Assembly: GCA_963825425.1 (NCBI GenBank)
Contig: CAWGTF010000010.1
Span: forward strand, 496,001 to 560,000
Length of the DNA: 64,000 nucleotides
Direction: 5' to 3'
Source: PALSA-607 sp963825425
GTDB lineage: Bacteria; Actinomycetota; Actinomycetes; Acidothermales; Acidothermaceae
Part shown: positions 48,470 through 58,104 of the stretch, piece after piece
Position numbering within the stretch: position 1 is the first letter of the stretch
How the letters are laid out: each line of letters starts with the position of its first letter
Notes under the pieces: model-generated
Databases searched by the model: none
What the model was told of the DNA's origin: nothing
The model's input: only the letters and a program-made list of their open reading frames with translations
Program-made: the position numbers and the translations under genes

Positions 48470-51136
48470 GCGCTCGAGACGCGCTGCTGGATCGTGCCGA
48501 GTACCGCGGCGATCGCCTCGTCGACGGCCTCAGCACGCGAGCCGCCGCCTTGCGCGACATCGTCGCGACCGCCACCGCCGCCACCCAGCGCCTTCGCGGC
48601 GATGCCGACCAGCTCGCCCGCCTTGAGACCGCGGGCCCGGGCGCGCTCGTCGATTGCCGCGGCAACGATCGGCCGCCCGCCGGTTACTGCCAGCGCCACG
48701 GCCACCGCACCGCCACCCGACACGAGGCGGTCGCGCACCTCGATTGCCAGCTTCCGGAGATCGCCGGCATCGGTCTCGTCGGCGATGCGGCGGACCACCA
48801 CCGCAACGCCGTCGGCGTCGACGGAAGCTGCCGCGAGGCCGGCTGCGGCCGCCAGGACCTGGTCACCCCGGAGCTTTTCGAGTTCTTTCTCGGCCTCGCG
48901 CAGCCGGGCGACCAGGCCCTCGATGCGATCGGGCAGCTCTTCGCGCGGCGCCTTCAGCTGCTCCGCCAGCTGCGAGACGAGCAGCGCCTCGCGGGCAAGG
49001 AAGCGATAGGCATCGGTGCCGACCAGAGCCTCGACCCGCCGGGTGCCGGCACCGATCGACGACTCGCCGAGCACTTTGATCACGCCCAGGTGGCCGGTGC
49101 GGTCGACATGCGTGCCACCACACAGTTCGCGCGCCCAGTCGCCGACGGAGACCACCCTGACCCGATCGCCGTACTTCTCACCGAAGAGGGCCATCGCCCC
49201 CGATGCGACCGCGTCCGACTGGCTCATGACCTCCGCGGTGACCGCCAGGTCGTCGAGCAGCACGCCGTTCACGCGGGCTTCGACGTCGGCCAGCACCGAG
49301 GCAGGCACCGCGGCCGGGTTGGCGAAGTCGAACCGGAAACGACCGGGGGCGTTCTCGGAGCCCGCTTGGGTCGCCGATTCGCCGAGCGCCTCGCGGAACG
49401 CCTTGTGCACCATGTGTGTCGCCGTGTGCGCTCGGGAGATGGCCCGGCGGCGCTCGAGATCGATCTCCGCGAACCCTGCCGAGTCGACGACGGCTTCGCC
49501 CTGCCGCACGCGTCCCCGGTGCACGATGAGCCCGGGCAGTGGCTGCTGAACGTCATCGATCTCGACCACGGCGCCGTTTGCGAGAGTGATCACACCTGCA
49601 TCAGCGAGCTGGCCACCGCCCTCGGCGTAGAACGGCGTGCGATCGAGCACGAGCTCGACCTGCTGACCCATCGGCACCGCGCTGACCGGCGTCCCGTCGA
49701 CGAGCAACCCGCGCACGGTCGCGTCGCCGTTGACCTCCTGGTAGCCGGTGAACAGCACCGGCTCACCCAAGCTGTCGAGGACTGCTCGGTAGGCAGACAC
49801 GTCGACCGCACCCGTCTTCTTCCGCCGCGAGTCGGCCTTCGCGCGCTGTCGTTGCTCCTCCATCAGCCGCCGGAAGCCGTCCTCGTCGACCTGCAGGCCC
49901 TGCTCGGCGGCCATCTCGAGGGTCAAGTCGATCGGAAATCCGTAGGTGTCATGGAGCGCAAACGCCTGGTCGCCGGACAGCACGCCCTTCGACTCGCGGG
50001 CGGCGGCCTCGAACCGGGTGGTGCCCGCCTGCAGGGTAGAGAAGAACGACGTCTCCTCGCCGTCAGCGACGGCGTGGATGCGCGCGGCGTCGCGAGCAAG
50101 CTCCGGGTATTGCGGCGCCATCACCTCGATCGTGGTCGCCACGAGCTCGTGCAACGTGGGGCCGTGAGCACCGAGCAGCCGCATGTTGCGAACGATGCGT
50201 CGCAAGTATCCGCCGCAGGACGTAGCCCGCTTCTTCGTTGGACGGCGTGACGCCGTCGCCGATCAGCATCGTGGCCGCCCGCGAGTGATCCGCGACCACC
50301 CGAAGCCGGACGTCGTGTTGCGCGTCGGCCCCGTACCGCTGACCGCTCAGCTGCGCGGCGCGGTCGAGGATCGGCCGCGTGCTGTCGATCTCGTACAGGT
50401 TGTCGACACCCTGCAGGATCGCCGCCATGCGCTCGAGACCCATGCCGGTGTCGATGTTCTTCGCCGGCAATTCGCCGAGGATCGGGAAACTCTCCTTGGT
50501 TCCGCCGGCACCGCGCTCGAACTGCATGAACACGAGGTTCCACACCTCGAGGTAGCGCTCTTCGTTCGCGATCGGGCCGCCGCCGACGCCGAACTCCGGG
50601 CCGCGGTCGTAGTAGATCTCGCTGCACGGCCCGCACGGGCCGGGCACCCCCATCGACCAGAAGTTGTCGGCCATGCCGCGCCGTTGAATGCGCTCCGCCG
50701 GGACGCCGACCACGTCGCGCCAGATCGCGGCCGCTTCGTCGTCGTCCTGGTAGACCGTCACCCACAGCAGCTCGGGGTTGAAGCCGTAGCCGCCGGCGTC
50801 CAACGAACTGGTCAGCAACTCCCACGCGAGCGGGATCGCGAGTTCCTTGAAGTAGTCGCCGAACGAGAAGTTGCCGCACATCTGGAAGAAGGTCGCGTGC
50901 CTCGTGGTCTTGCCGACCTCGTCGATGTCGGGAGTGCGGACCACCTTCTGGACGCTGGTCGCGCGCGGCCACGGCGCCGCGAGGTCACCTCGGAAGTAGG
51001 GCTTGAACGGCTGCATGCCGGCGACGACGAACAGCAGCTCCGGGTCGTCGGCCACCAGCGACGCAGACGGCACCACCGTGTGGCCGCGCTGCTCGAAGAA
51101 CTCAAGCCATCGGCGGCGGATCTCCGCTGACTCCAT
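48466..51136 (-). CDS. alaS: Alanyl-tRNA synthetase (frame broken once)
   Basis: Class II synthetase charging tRNA-Ala, with editing. ATG 51136 gives MESAEIRRRWLEFFEQRGHTVVPSAS. Catalytic motifs include GMQPFKPYFRG and TRHATFFQMCGNFSFGDYFK, then GMADNFWSMGVPGPCGPCSEI. A break at about 50190-50205, within GYVLRRIL, leads to RRIVRNMRLLGAHGPTLHEL. The editing domain carries HTATHMVHKAFREALG and RELCGGTHVDRTG. The C-terminal DHHA1 domain ends the chain (~889 residues). Joined length is normal. Confidence 0.95.
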
Positions 51137-51418
51137 CTAGGACGCCGACCTGCCGTTCGCCGAGCGTCCTGGCCGAGGCGGCGTGAACGGTGGCGGGGCG
51201 TCGCTCGCCATCGCCTCGTGGAGTTCGGCCTCGCGCTCGACCATGCCGATCCGGACGTCGTCGATGAAGCCGCGGATCGATCCGCGCAGCCCGCTCACGG
51301 CTCCGCCGGCAGAACCGGCGAGTCCAGCCGGCGTGATCTTGCGCGCGGCCCGGCTCGCCCGCCGGAAGGCGGCGACCCCGACACCCGCGCCGACCGCCAG
51401 GTAGAAAAGTCGCTTCAT
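51137..51418 (-). CDS. Small conserved actinobacterial membrane-associated protein (DUF6167-like)
   Basis: 93 residues: MKRLFYLAVGAGVGVAAFRRASRAARKI, a short hydrophobic N-terminal helix with Gly motifs, then FIDDVRIGMVEREAELHEAM and a Pro/Arg-rich tail. It sits between alaS and a DUF948 gene as in many actinobacteria. The stop is directly adjacent to the alaS start. Function unknown. Confidence 0.8.
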   Translation of the reverse strand: MKRLFYLAVGAGVGVAAFRRASRAARKITPAGLAGSAGGAVSGLRGSIRGFIDDVRIGMVEREAELHEAMASDAPPPFTPPRPGRSANGRSAS

Positions 51419-51445
51419 GCGGCTGAGTCCTTGCTGGCGTCGCTC

Positions 51446-51886
51446 TTAGCCGGTGCTGGTCGATGATTTGCCAGCCCCCCGGCGTCCACTCTTCTTTTCG
51501 GCTTTCAGCTCGCTCTTCACCCGCTTCTCGACGTCGTCGTGGCGACGGTCGCTCATGGCTCGACGGACGCCGTAGGTGAACGCGGCGACCTTGACCACCG
51601 GGCTGCCGAGGGTCGCCGCGAACAACGACGTCAGAGCGGACACGTTCGTCGTGACCTGCTGCACGCCCGCGGTGATCGTGTCGACCCGCTCGAGCTGATG
51701 ATTGGTCAGGCCGACGGTCGTGGTGACCTCGTTGATGAGCGGCACTGTCTCGTCGGTCACCGAGCCGACCAGGCGGCGCGCCTCGTCGAGCACCTTGCCC
51801 AGCTTGAGCAGCGGGATCGCCAGGAGCCCGACGAGCAAGACGAACGCGATCGCGGCGATCAGACCCGCAACGTCGCCCACCGACAT
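51446..51886 (-). CDS. DUF948 membrane protein
   Basis: 146 residues. One N-terminal transmembrane helix (VAGLIAAIAFVLLVGLLAIPLLKLG), then a long amphipathic coil (LDEARRLVGSVTDETVPLINEVTTTVGLTNHQLERVDTI) as in the DUF948 family, and a Lys/Arg-rich end. ATG 51886. Resembles a small methyl-accepting-like coiled coil without signalling motifs. Function unknown. The 127 bases between it and rarA show nothing notable. Confidence 0.85.
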   Translation of the reverse strand: MSVGDVAGLIAAIAFVLLVGLLAIPLLKLGKVLDEARRLVGSVTDETVPLINEVTTTVGLTNHQLERVDTITAGVQQVTTNVSALTSLFAATLGSPVVKVAAFTYGVRRAMSDRRHDDVEKRVKSELKAEKKSGRRGAGKSSTSTG

Positions 51887-52013
51887 GTTGTGATCACTCC
51901 CTCGGGGCGGGAAGGCCCGGCACGCACTCGGAAAGGCGAGGATATCGGGTAGCGGCTCTACCAGCGGCTCGGCGCCTGCCAGGGATCCCCGGAGGCCAGC
52001 CGAGAACTGTCCC

Positions 52014-53348
52014 TCACTCGGCGGGCGGCTCCTCGCCGCGCAGCGCCGCCCTGATCCGGGCCAGCCGATCCGCGGTCACCCGTTCGGCACCGCGATGGGT
52101 CGGCTGGTAGTACTCGCGGTCAGCGACCGGGTCTGGCGCGTAGCGCTGGGCGACCACTCCGGCGGTCTCATCGTGTGGGTAGCGGTAGCCGGCGCCGTGC
52201 TTGAGCTTCGCGGCTCCGGGGTAGTGCGAGTCGCGCAGGTGCGCCGGCACCGAGCCGACCAGCCCTTGGCGCACGTCCGCAATCGCCGCCGTGATCGCGG
52301 TCATCACCGCGTTGGACTTCGGCGCGGTGGCCAACGCGATCACCGCTTGCGCGAGCGTCAGGCTCGCCTCGGGGAAACCGATGAAGGCCACCGCCTGATG
52401 CGCGGCGACCGCAGTGGTCAACGCGGTCGGGTCGGCGAGTCCGATGTCTTCGCTGGCGAGGATCACCAACCGGCGGGCGATGAAGCGAGGGTCCTCGCCG
52501 GCCTCGATCATGCGGGCCAGGTAATGCAGGGCGGCATCGACATCGCTGCCGCGGATGGACTTGATGAACGCGCTCGCCACGTCGTAGTGCTGATCGCCGT
52601 CGCGGTCGTAGCGCACCGCCGCACGGTCGACAGCAGCGGCCAGGACGTCGATGGTGATCGCCTTGTCGCTTCGTGCGCCGTCGGCCGCCGCTTCGAGATA
52701 TGTCAGCGCCCGGCGTGCGTCTCCGCCCGCCATTCTGATCAGCTGCCCCGCGGCGTCGTCTTCGAGCAGGTACTCGCCGCGCAGCCCGCGCTCGTCGGCC
52801 AGGGCGCGCTCGACCACCTCGCGGATGTCGTCGTCGCTGAGTGGTTGCAGGGTGAGGAGCAACGAGCGCGACAGCAACGGCGAGATGACGGAGAAGAACG
52901 GGTTCTCGGTCGTCGCGGCGATCAGCGTGACCAGCCGGTTCTCGACGGCGGGCAGCAACGCATCTTGCTGCGTCTTCGAAAAACGGTGTACCTCGTCGAT
53001 GAACAGAACGGTCTGCCGGCCCGACATTCCGAGTTCGCGGCGCGCATCGTCGATGGCTTCGCGAACGTCCTTGACTCCCGCGTTCACCGCCGACAGTTCA
53101 ACAAAACGGCGGGACGTCGCGAGGCTTACGACGTGCGCGAGCGTGGTCTTCCCGGTGCCGGGCGGACCCCACAAGAACACCGAACTCCCACCGGCGTCGG
53201 GATTCTCGACCATTCGTCGAAGCGGCGTGCCGGGCGCGCGCAGCTGCTGCTGTCCCACCACCTCGTCGAGAGTGCGCGGTCGCATCCGGACCGCGAGGGG
53301 CGCAACCGACCGCTGGGCGGCCGCGGCTGCGTCATCGAACAGCGTCAA
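52014..53348 (-). CDS. rarA: Replication-associated recombination protein RarA (MgsA)
   Basis: AAA+ clamp-loader-like ATPase acting at stalled forks. 444 residues from TTG 53348, chosen because AGAGG lies six bases before it and the family begins LTLFDDAAAAAQRSVAPLAVRMRPRTLDEVVGQ. Walker A GPPGTGKTT, Walker B TVLFIDEVHRFSK, sensor 1 LIAATTENPFFSV and sensor 2 GGDARRALTYLE are intact. The C-terminal tetramerisation part has DPRFIARRLVILASEDIGLADP. It overlaps the aspS end by 17 bases. Confidence 0.95.
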   Translation of the reverse strand: MTLFDDAAAAAQRSVAPLAVRMRPRTLDEVVGQQQLRAPGTPLRRMVENPDAGGSSVFLWGPPGTGKTTLAHVVSLATSRRFVELSAVNAGVKDVREAIDDARRELGMSGRQTVLFIDEVHRFSKTQQDALLPAVENRLVTLIAATTENPFFSVISPLLSRSLLLTLQPLSDDDIREVVERALADERGLRGEYLLEDDAAGQLIRMAGGDARRALTYLEAAADGARSDKAITIDVLAAAVDRAAVRYDRDGDQHYDVASAFIKSIRGSDVDAALHYLARMIEAGEDPRFIARRLVILASEDIGLADPTALTTAVAAHQAVAFIGFPEASLTLAQAVIALATAPKSNAVMTAITAAIADVRQGLVGSVPAHLRDSHYPGAAKLKHGAGYRYPHDETAGVVAQRYAPDPVADREYYQPTHRGAERVTADRLARIRAALRGEEPPAE

Positions 53349-55066
53349 TGCCAGCCTCTTTGCGCTGCTGCGCGGTGATCGTCGTCGGTGCGCCAGTAAG
53401 CGGGTCGCCACCGGACGCCGTCTTCGGGAACGCGATCACCTCGCGGATCGAGTCGGTGCCGGTCAGCATCGTGAGCACGCGGTCCCAGCCCAGCGCGATA
53501 CCGCCATGTGGCGGCGGACCGAACGCGAACGCTTCGAGCAGAAAGCCGAACCTCGACTCGGCTTCGTCTTTCGTCAGACCGATCACGTCGAACACCCGCT
53601 GCTGCATCTCGCTGCGATGGATACGGATCGACCCGCCGCCGATCTCACTGCCGTTCACCACGATGTCGTACGCGTACGCGAGCGCGTCGCCCGGCGCCTC
53701 GTGGAACGTGTCGGCGAACTCGGGCTTGGGTGACGTGAACGGATGATGGACGGCGGTCCAGCCGCCATCGCCGGTCAGCTCGAACATCGGGGCATCGACG
53801 ACCCACAAGAACTTCCAGAGCGACTCATCGATCAGGTCGCAGCGACGACCGATCTCCAGCCGGGCCGCCCCGAGCAACTCCTGCGAGGCTCTGCGCTCGC
53901 CGGCAGCGAAGAACACCGCATCGCCCGCCGCCGCACCGACATGCCCGGTGAGACCAGCGAGTTCGGCGTCCGACAGGTTCTTGGCGACCGGACCACCGAG
54001 CTCGCCGTCGGCACCGACGAGCACGTACGCCAAGCCCTTCGCGCCGCGCGACTTCGCCCAGTCGGTCCACCCATCGAGTTCTTTGCGCGTTTGCGATGCA
54101 CCGCCCGGCATGACGACCGCACCGACGTACGGCGCTTGGAATACCCGGAACGGCGTCTGCGCGAAGAACGCGGTGCAGTCAACGAGTTCGTGATCGAACC
54201 GAAGGTCGGGCTTGTCGGAGCCGTACCGGTTCATCGCGTCGGCATAGGTCATTCGGGTAATCGGCAGCGGAATCTCGTAGGCCAGGATCTCGCGCCATAG
54301 CGCCGCGACGATGTCTTCGCCCAAAGCGATGATGTCGTCTTGATCGATGAAGCTCATCTCGATGTCGAGCTGGGTGAACTCGGGCTGCCGGTCGGCCCGG
54401 AAGTCTTCGTCGCGAAAGCAGCGTGCCATCTGGAAGTAGCGCTCCATGCCGGCCACCATCAGCAGCTGCTTGAACAGCTGAGGCGACTGCGGAAGGGCGT
54501 ACCAGTGCCCCGGCTGCAGCCGCGCGGGCACCAAGAAGTCACGCGCACCTTCTGGGGTTGACGCCGTCAGGTTCGGAGTCTCGACCTCGACGAACCGGTG
54601 CCTCGCCATCACCTCGCGGGCGACCCGATTTGCCTGCGAACGCACCCGCAGCGCGGCGGCGGGACCTTCGCGTCGAAGGTCGAGGTAGCGGTATTTCAGC
54701 CGCGCTTCTTCATTGATCTCGGCGTTGCCCGCGACCGGGAACGGCAACGGCGCTGCTTCCGACAGCACCTCGAGTTCGGTGGCGACGACCTCGATCTCGC
54801 CAGTCGCCAGTTCGGCGTTCTCGTTGCCAGCTGGCCTTTCGCGCACCTCGCCGACCACCCGCACGCAAAACTCCGCACGCAACCGCTCGGCCACCTGCGC
54901 CACGGCGCCCTCACGGAAGACCACCTGGGCAATCCCTGATGCGTCGCGCAGGTCGACGAACGCCACGCCGCCCAGGTCGCGACGGCGGGCCACCCAACCG
55001 GCCAGCGTCACGGTGCGTGCCGGCGTCGGATCGGCGCAGGGTGCCGGCCTCGCGGGTGCGGATCAC
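53332..55066 (-). CDS. aspS: Aspartyl-tRNA synthetase (frame broken once near the start)
   Basis: Class IIb synthetase. GTG 55066 overlaps hisS's stop (GTGA) and gives VIRTREAGTLR. A break near 55030 leads to DPTPARTVTLAGWVARRRDLGGVAF, the OB-fold anticodon domain. Motif 2 reads FQMARCFRDEDFRADRQPEFTQLD, the bacterial GAD insertion lies at about 290-400, and motif 3 reads GGIALGWDRVLTML. About 578 residues when joined. Whether it is discriminating or also charges tRNA-Asn cannot be told from what I can see here. Confidence 0.95.
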
Positions 55067-56322
55067 AGAAACTTCTCCTTCAACGTGGCGACGAGTTCGG
55101 TAAGGGCAACGGCGGACTGCTCGCCGGACGACAGATCCTTCACTTGGGCGACGCCCGCTTGCAGGTCGCGGTCACCGATGACGACTGCGTACGTCGCGCC
55201 TGACCTGTCGGCCGCCTTCATCGCGCCTTTGAGGCCGAGGCTGCCGTACGCCAGGTCGGCGTGCACACCGGCCCGACGCAGCTTCCCCACCGTGGCGATG
55301 CTCTCGACCCGGGCCGCGTCACCGAGTGGCACGAAGAACACCGAGACCCTAGGTGTGACACCGACATCGACGCCCTCCGCGCGGCAGGCGAGCACCGCGC
55401 GATCGATGCCCAGACCGAAACCGATGCCCGACAGTTCCTGCCCGCCAAGCTCGGCCATGAGGCCGTCGTAGCGGCCGCCGCCGCCGATGCCCGATTGCGC
55501 ACCGAGGCCGTGGTGCACGAACTCGAACGTCGTCTTCGTGTAGTAGTCGAGCCCTCTCACCATGCGCGGGTTCAGCACGTAATGCACCCGCAGCGCGTCG
55601 AGGTACGCACGCACAGCGGCGAAGTGATCAGCACACTCGGCGCACAGGTGATCGACGATCAGCGGCGCGGCAGTGAGTTGTCGGCGGACTTCGGTCCGCT
55701 TGTCGTCGAGCACCCGCAAGGGGTTCAACTGCGCCCGAGCACGGGTTGCGTCGTCGAGGTCGAGCGTGTCGAGGAACGCGATCAGTTGCTCGCGATACGC
55801 CGGACGGCATTTCGCATCGCCGAGCGAGGTGATCTCGAGGGTGAAGTCGGTGAGCCCGAGCGATCGGAACCCGTCGTCGCCGATAGTGATGACCTCGGCG
55901 TCGAGCGCGGGATCGTCGACGCCGATTGCTTCGACACCCACCTGAAAGAACTGCCGGTAGCGGCCCAGTTGTGGTCTCTCGGCACGAAAGAAAGGACCGG
56001 CGTACCAGAGCTTGACCGGTAGCGCACCGCGGTCGAGCCCGTGTTGGATCACTGCCCGCATCACCCCTGCGGTGCCCTCGGGCCGCAATGACAATGAGCG
56101 GCCGCCTCGATCGTCGAACGTGTACATCTCCTTGCTGACGACATCGGTCGACTCACCGACTCCGCGCACGAAGAGTTCGGTGTGTTCGAACGTGGGCAGC
56201 TCGACGTAGCCGTACCCAGCCGCGACTGCCGGTGCGGAGAGCGCATCGCGGACGGCGAGAAACGCCGCCGACTCTGGGGGCAGGTACTCCATCACGCCCT
56301 TCGGCGCGTCGATCGTGCTCAC
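55063..56322 (-). CDS. hisS: Histidyl-tRNA synthetase
   Basis: 419 residues. Class II motifs: motif 1 around YGYVELPTFEHTELF, motif 2 LWYAGPFFRAERPQLGRYRQFFQ, the histidine-specific RGLDYYTKTTFEF and motif 3 SGIGFGLGIDRAVL. The C-terminal anticodon-binding domain has VFFVPLGDAARVESI. The start ATG 56322 (MSTIDAPKGVMEYLPPES) overlaps the hydrolase stop. Frame intact. Confidence 0.96.
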   Translation of the reverse strand: MSTIDAPKGVMEYLPPESAAFLAVRDALSAPAVAAGYGYVELPTFEHTELFVRGVGESTDVVSKEMYTFDDRGGRSLSLRPEGTAGVMRAVIQHGLDRGALPVKLWYAGPFFRAERPQLGRYRQFFQVGVEAIGVDDPALDAEVITIGDDGFRSLGLTDFTLEITSLGDAKCRPAYREQLIAFLDTLDLDDATRARAQLNPLRVLDDKRTEVRRQLTAAPLIVDHLCAECADHFAAVRAYLDALRVHYVLNPRMVRGLDYYTKTTFEFVHHGLGAQSGIGGGGRYDGLMAELGGQELSGIGFGLGIDRAVLACRAEGVDVGVTPRVSVFFVPLGDAARVESIATVGKLRRAGVHADLAYGSLGLKGAMKAADRSGATYAVVIGDRDLQAGVAQVKDLSSGEQSAVALTELVATLKEKFL

Positions 56323-57015
56323 CCTCGAACCTCGCGGACGTCGCGGGCGATCCGTTGCAGGTGCGGGTTCGTCGCACGTTCTGCGCCGATGGTCGTCGAT
56401 CGACCGTGACCGGGCAGCACGACGGTCTCATCGGGCAACGTCAGCACCCGGGCAAGGCTCGCCTGCATCGCACGGTCGTCGCCGCCGACGCTGTCGGTGC
56501 GGCCGATCGAGCCCGCGAACAGCAGGTCTCCGGAGAACATCAGCGGCTCGCCGTCCGCACCACCGTCGGGCAGCCGAAAGACCACGGACCCCTCGGTGTG
56601 GCCGGGCGTGTGGTCGGCGGTCACCCTCAGCCCGGCGAGGTCGAGCACGTCACCGTCGGTCAGGTCGCGGACGTCGTCGGGCTCGCTGAATGTCACGCCC
56701 AGCCACACCGAGCGCCTCGACGAGGTCAGGTGGCAGCGTTCGGATTGGATCGGCCAGCCGATCGCGATCGCTGCCGTGGATGTAAGCCGCGATGTCGTGC
56801 GCGCCGCACACCGGCAGGACCGACCACATGTGGTCGATGTGCCCGTGGGTGACCAACACCGCGGCCGGGCGTAGCCGGTGTTCGCGCAGCACCTCGGAGA
56901 GCCCGGGCACGGCGTCTTGCCCCGGATCGATGACGACACAGCGCTGCCCGGCTGAGGGGGCGACGACGTAGCAGTTGGCCGCGAAAAGGCCGGTCGGGAA
57001 CCCGACGACGAGCAC
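56319..57015 (-). CDS. Metallo-beta-lactamase-fold hydrolase, glyoxalase II-like (frame broken once)
   Basis: Two-metal hydrolase of about 232 residues. GTG 57015 gives VLVVGFPTGLFAANCYVVAP. The metal motif THGHIDH is intact. A break near 56705 leads to VTFSEPDDVRDLTDGD, then DHTPGHTEGSVVFRL, FSGDLLFAGSIGRTD and LPGHGRSTTIGAERATNP, all metal-ligand regions of the family. Located between hisS and, divergently, an FKBP gene, as in many actinobacteria. Substrate unknown; a thioester hydrolase is likely from similarity. Confidence 0.88.
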
Positions 57016-57226
57016 GATCGTCCCTTCTCGCGGCGTTGGTAGGCGTGGGCCTGAGGGCTAGGGCTGAACTGAGGCTTTGCTGTGAACTGTGCGGCAGTTG
57101 TGCGTCCATGACGGTCGCGCTGCGGTCCGAGCCTACCGGCCCCTCTAGACTGACGGCGCTCTCAAATACAGCACCCGAGAGACCCCCCGCAGACCGCAGT
57201 ACGACCGAAGATGCCCAGGAGGCCGC

Positions 57227-58076
57227 GTGGCCGGCAAGGACCGGAAGCGTCAGATCGCCCGCGAGCGGTACGAGAAGCGAATGGCCGCCCGAGCGCAGGC
57301 CCGGGCCAAGGCCAAGCGCCGCACGGCGGTAGGCCTCTCCGCCGGCGCAGTGATCGCCATCGTGGCGATCGTGCTGCTCATCGTGTTGCCGAGCAACAGC
57401 AAGAAGGCGGCGAACCTCTCGTCGCCGGCGGCGACCCCGACGGCGTCCGCCTCAGCGACCGCGTCGGCCTCGATCCCGCCAGTTCCCACGACGGCAAGCG
57501 GCTGCACGAGCAAGCCGAGCGTGGTGGCCTCACCCATCGCCAACTTCCCGATCCTGCCGGCAGGCGTCGACGCAGCGCTGAAGACCGAACCGATCGTCAC
57601 CATCCCCTCAGGTGCGGTGCCCACGAAGACGCAGGTCAAGGACATCGTGGTAGGCACCGGCGCGACCGTCGGAGCCGACGACAGCGTGACGGTGAACTAT
57701 CTGGGCCTCAACTACGTCGACTGCCTCGAGTTCGACTCGTCGTGGTCGAGGGACACGCCGGCGACATTCTCGCTTGACCGGCGTCGTGCCCGGCTTCAAG
57801 AAGGGCATCGGGGGCGACTCGGCCAGCGGAATCGCCCCGATGAAGGTCGGCGGCCGCCGCGAGATCATCGTCACCCCGGCCGACGGATACGGCACTGCCG
57901 GATCCGGGTCGATCAAGCCGAACGAAGAGCTGGTTTTCGTTGTCGACGTGCTCGCAGCGTCCGCGCCGAGCCCCAGCCCCTCGGCGTCCACCAGCACCAG
58001 CTCGTCGGCAAGCCCGAGTACGTCACCGAGCGCCAGCCCGACGGCAACGCCGAGCCCTGCCGCGACATCGTCCTAG
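57227..58076 (+). CDS. Membrane-anchored FKBP-type peptidyl-prolyl isomerase (frame broken once)
   Basis: GTG 57227 with CAGGAGG upstream. A basic cytosolic tail (KDRKRQIARERYEKRMAARAQARAKAKRR) is followed by one helix (VGLSAGAVIAIVAIVLLIVL) and an Ala/Ser/Thr linker. The FKBP domain runs from VKDIVVGTGATVGADDSVTVNYLG through FDSSWSRDTPATFSL. After a break near 57775 it continues GVVPGFKKGIGGDSASGIAPMKVGGRREIIVTPADGYG to NEELVFVVDVL. A Ser/Pro tail ends it. About 283 residues. Extracytoplasmic foldase. Confidence 0.88.
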
Positions 58077-58104
58077 CTTGATCGATACCGCACGCGCCTG
58101 GCGA

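Noticed and set aside
57016..57226. A defined promoter for the FKBP gene
   Set aside because: TAGACT near 57143 could be a -10, but no convincing -35 or symmetry supports it; the 211-base spacer otherwise shows nothing distinct.
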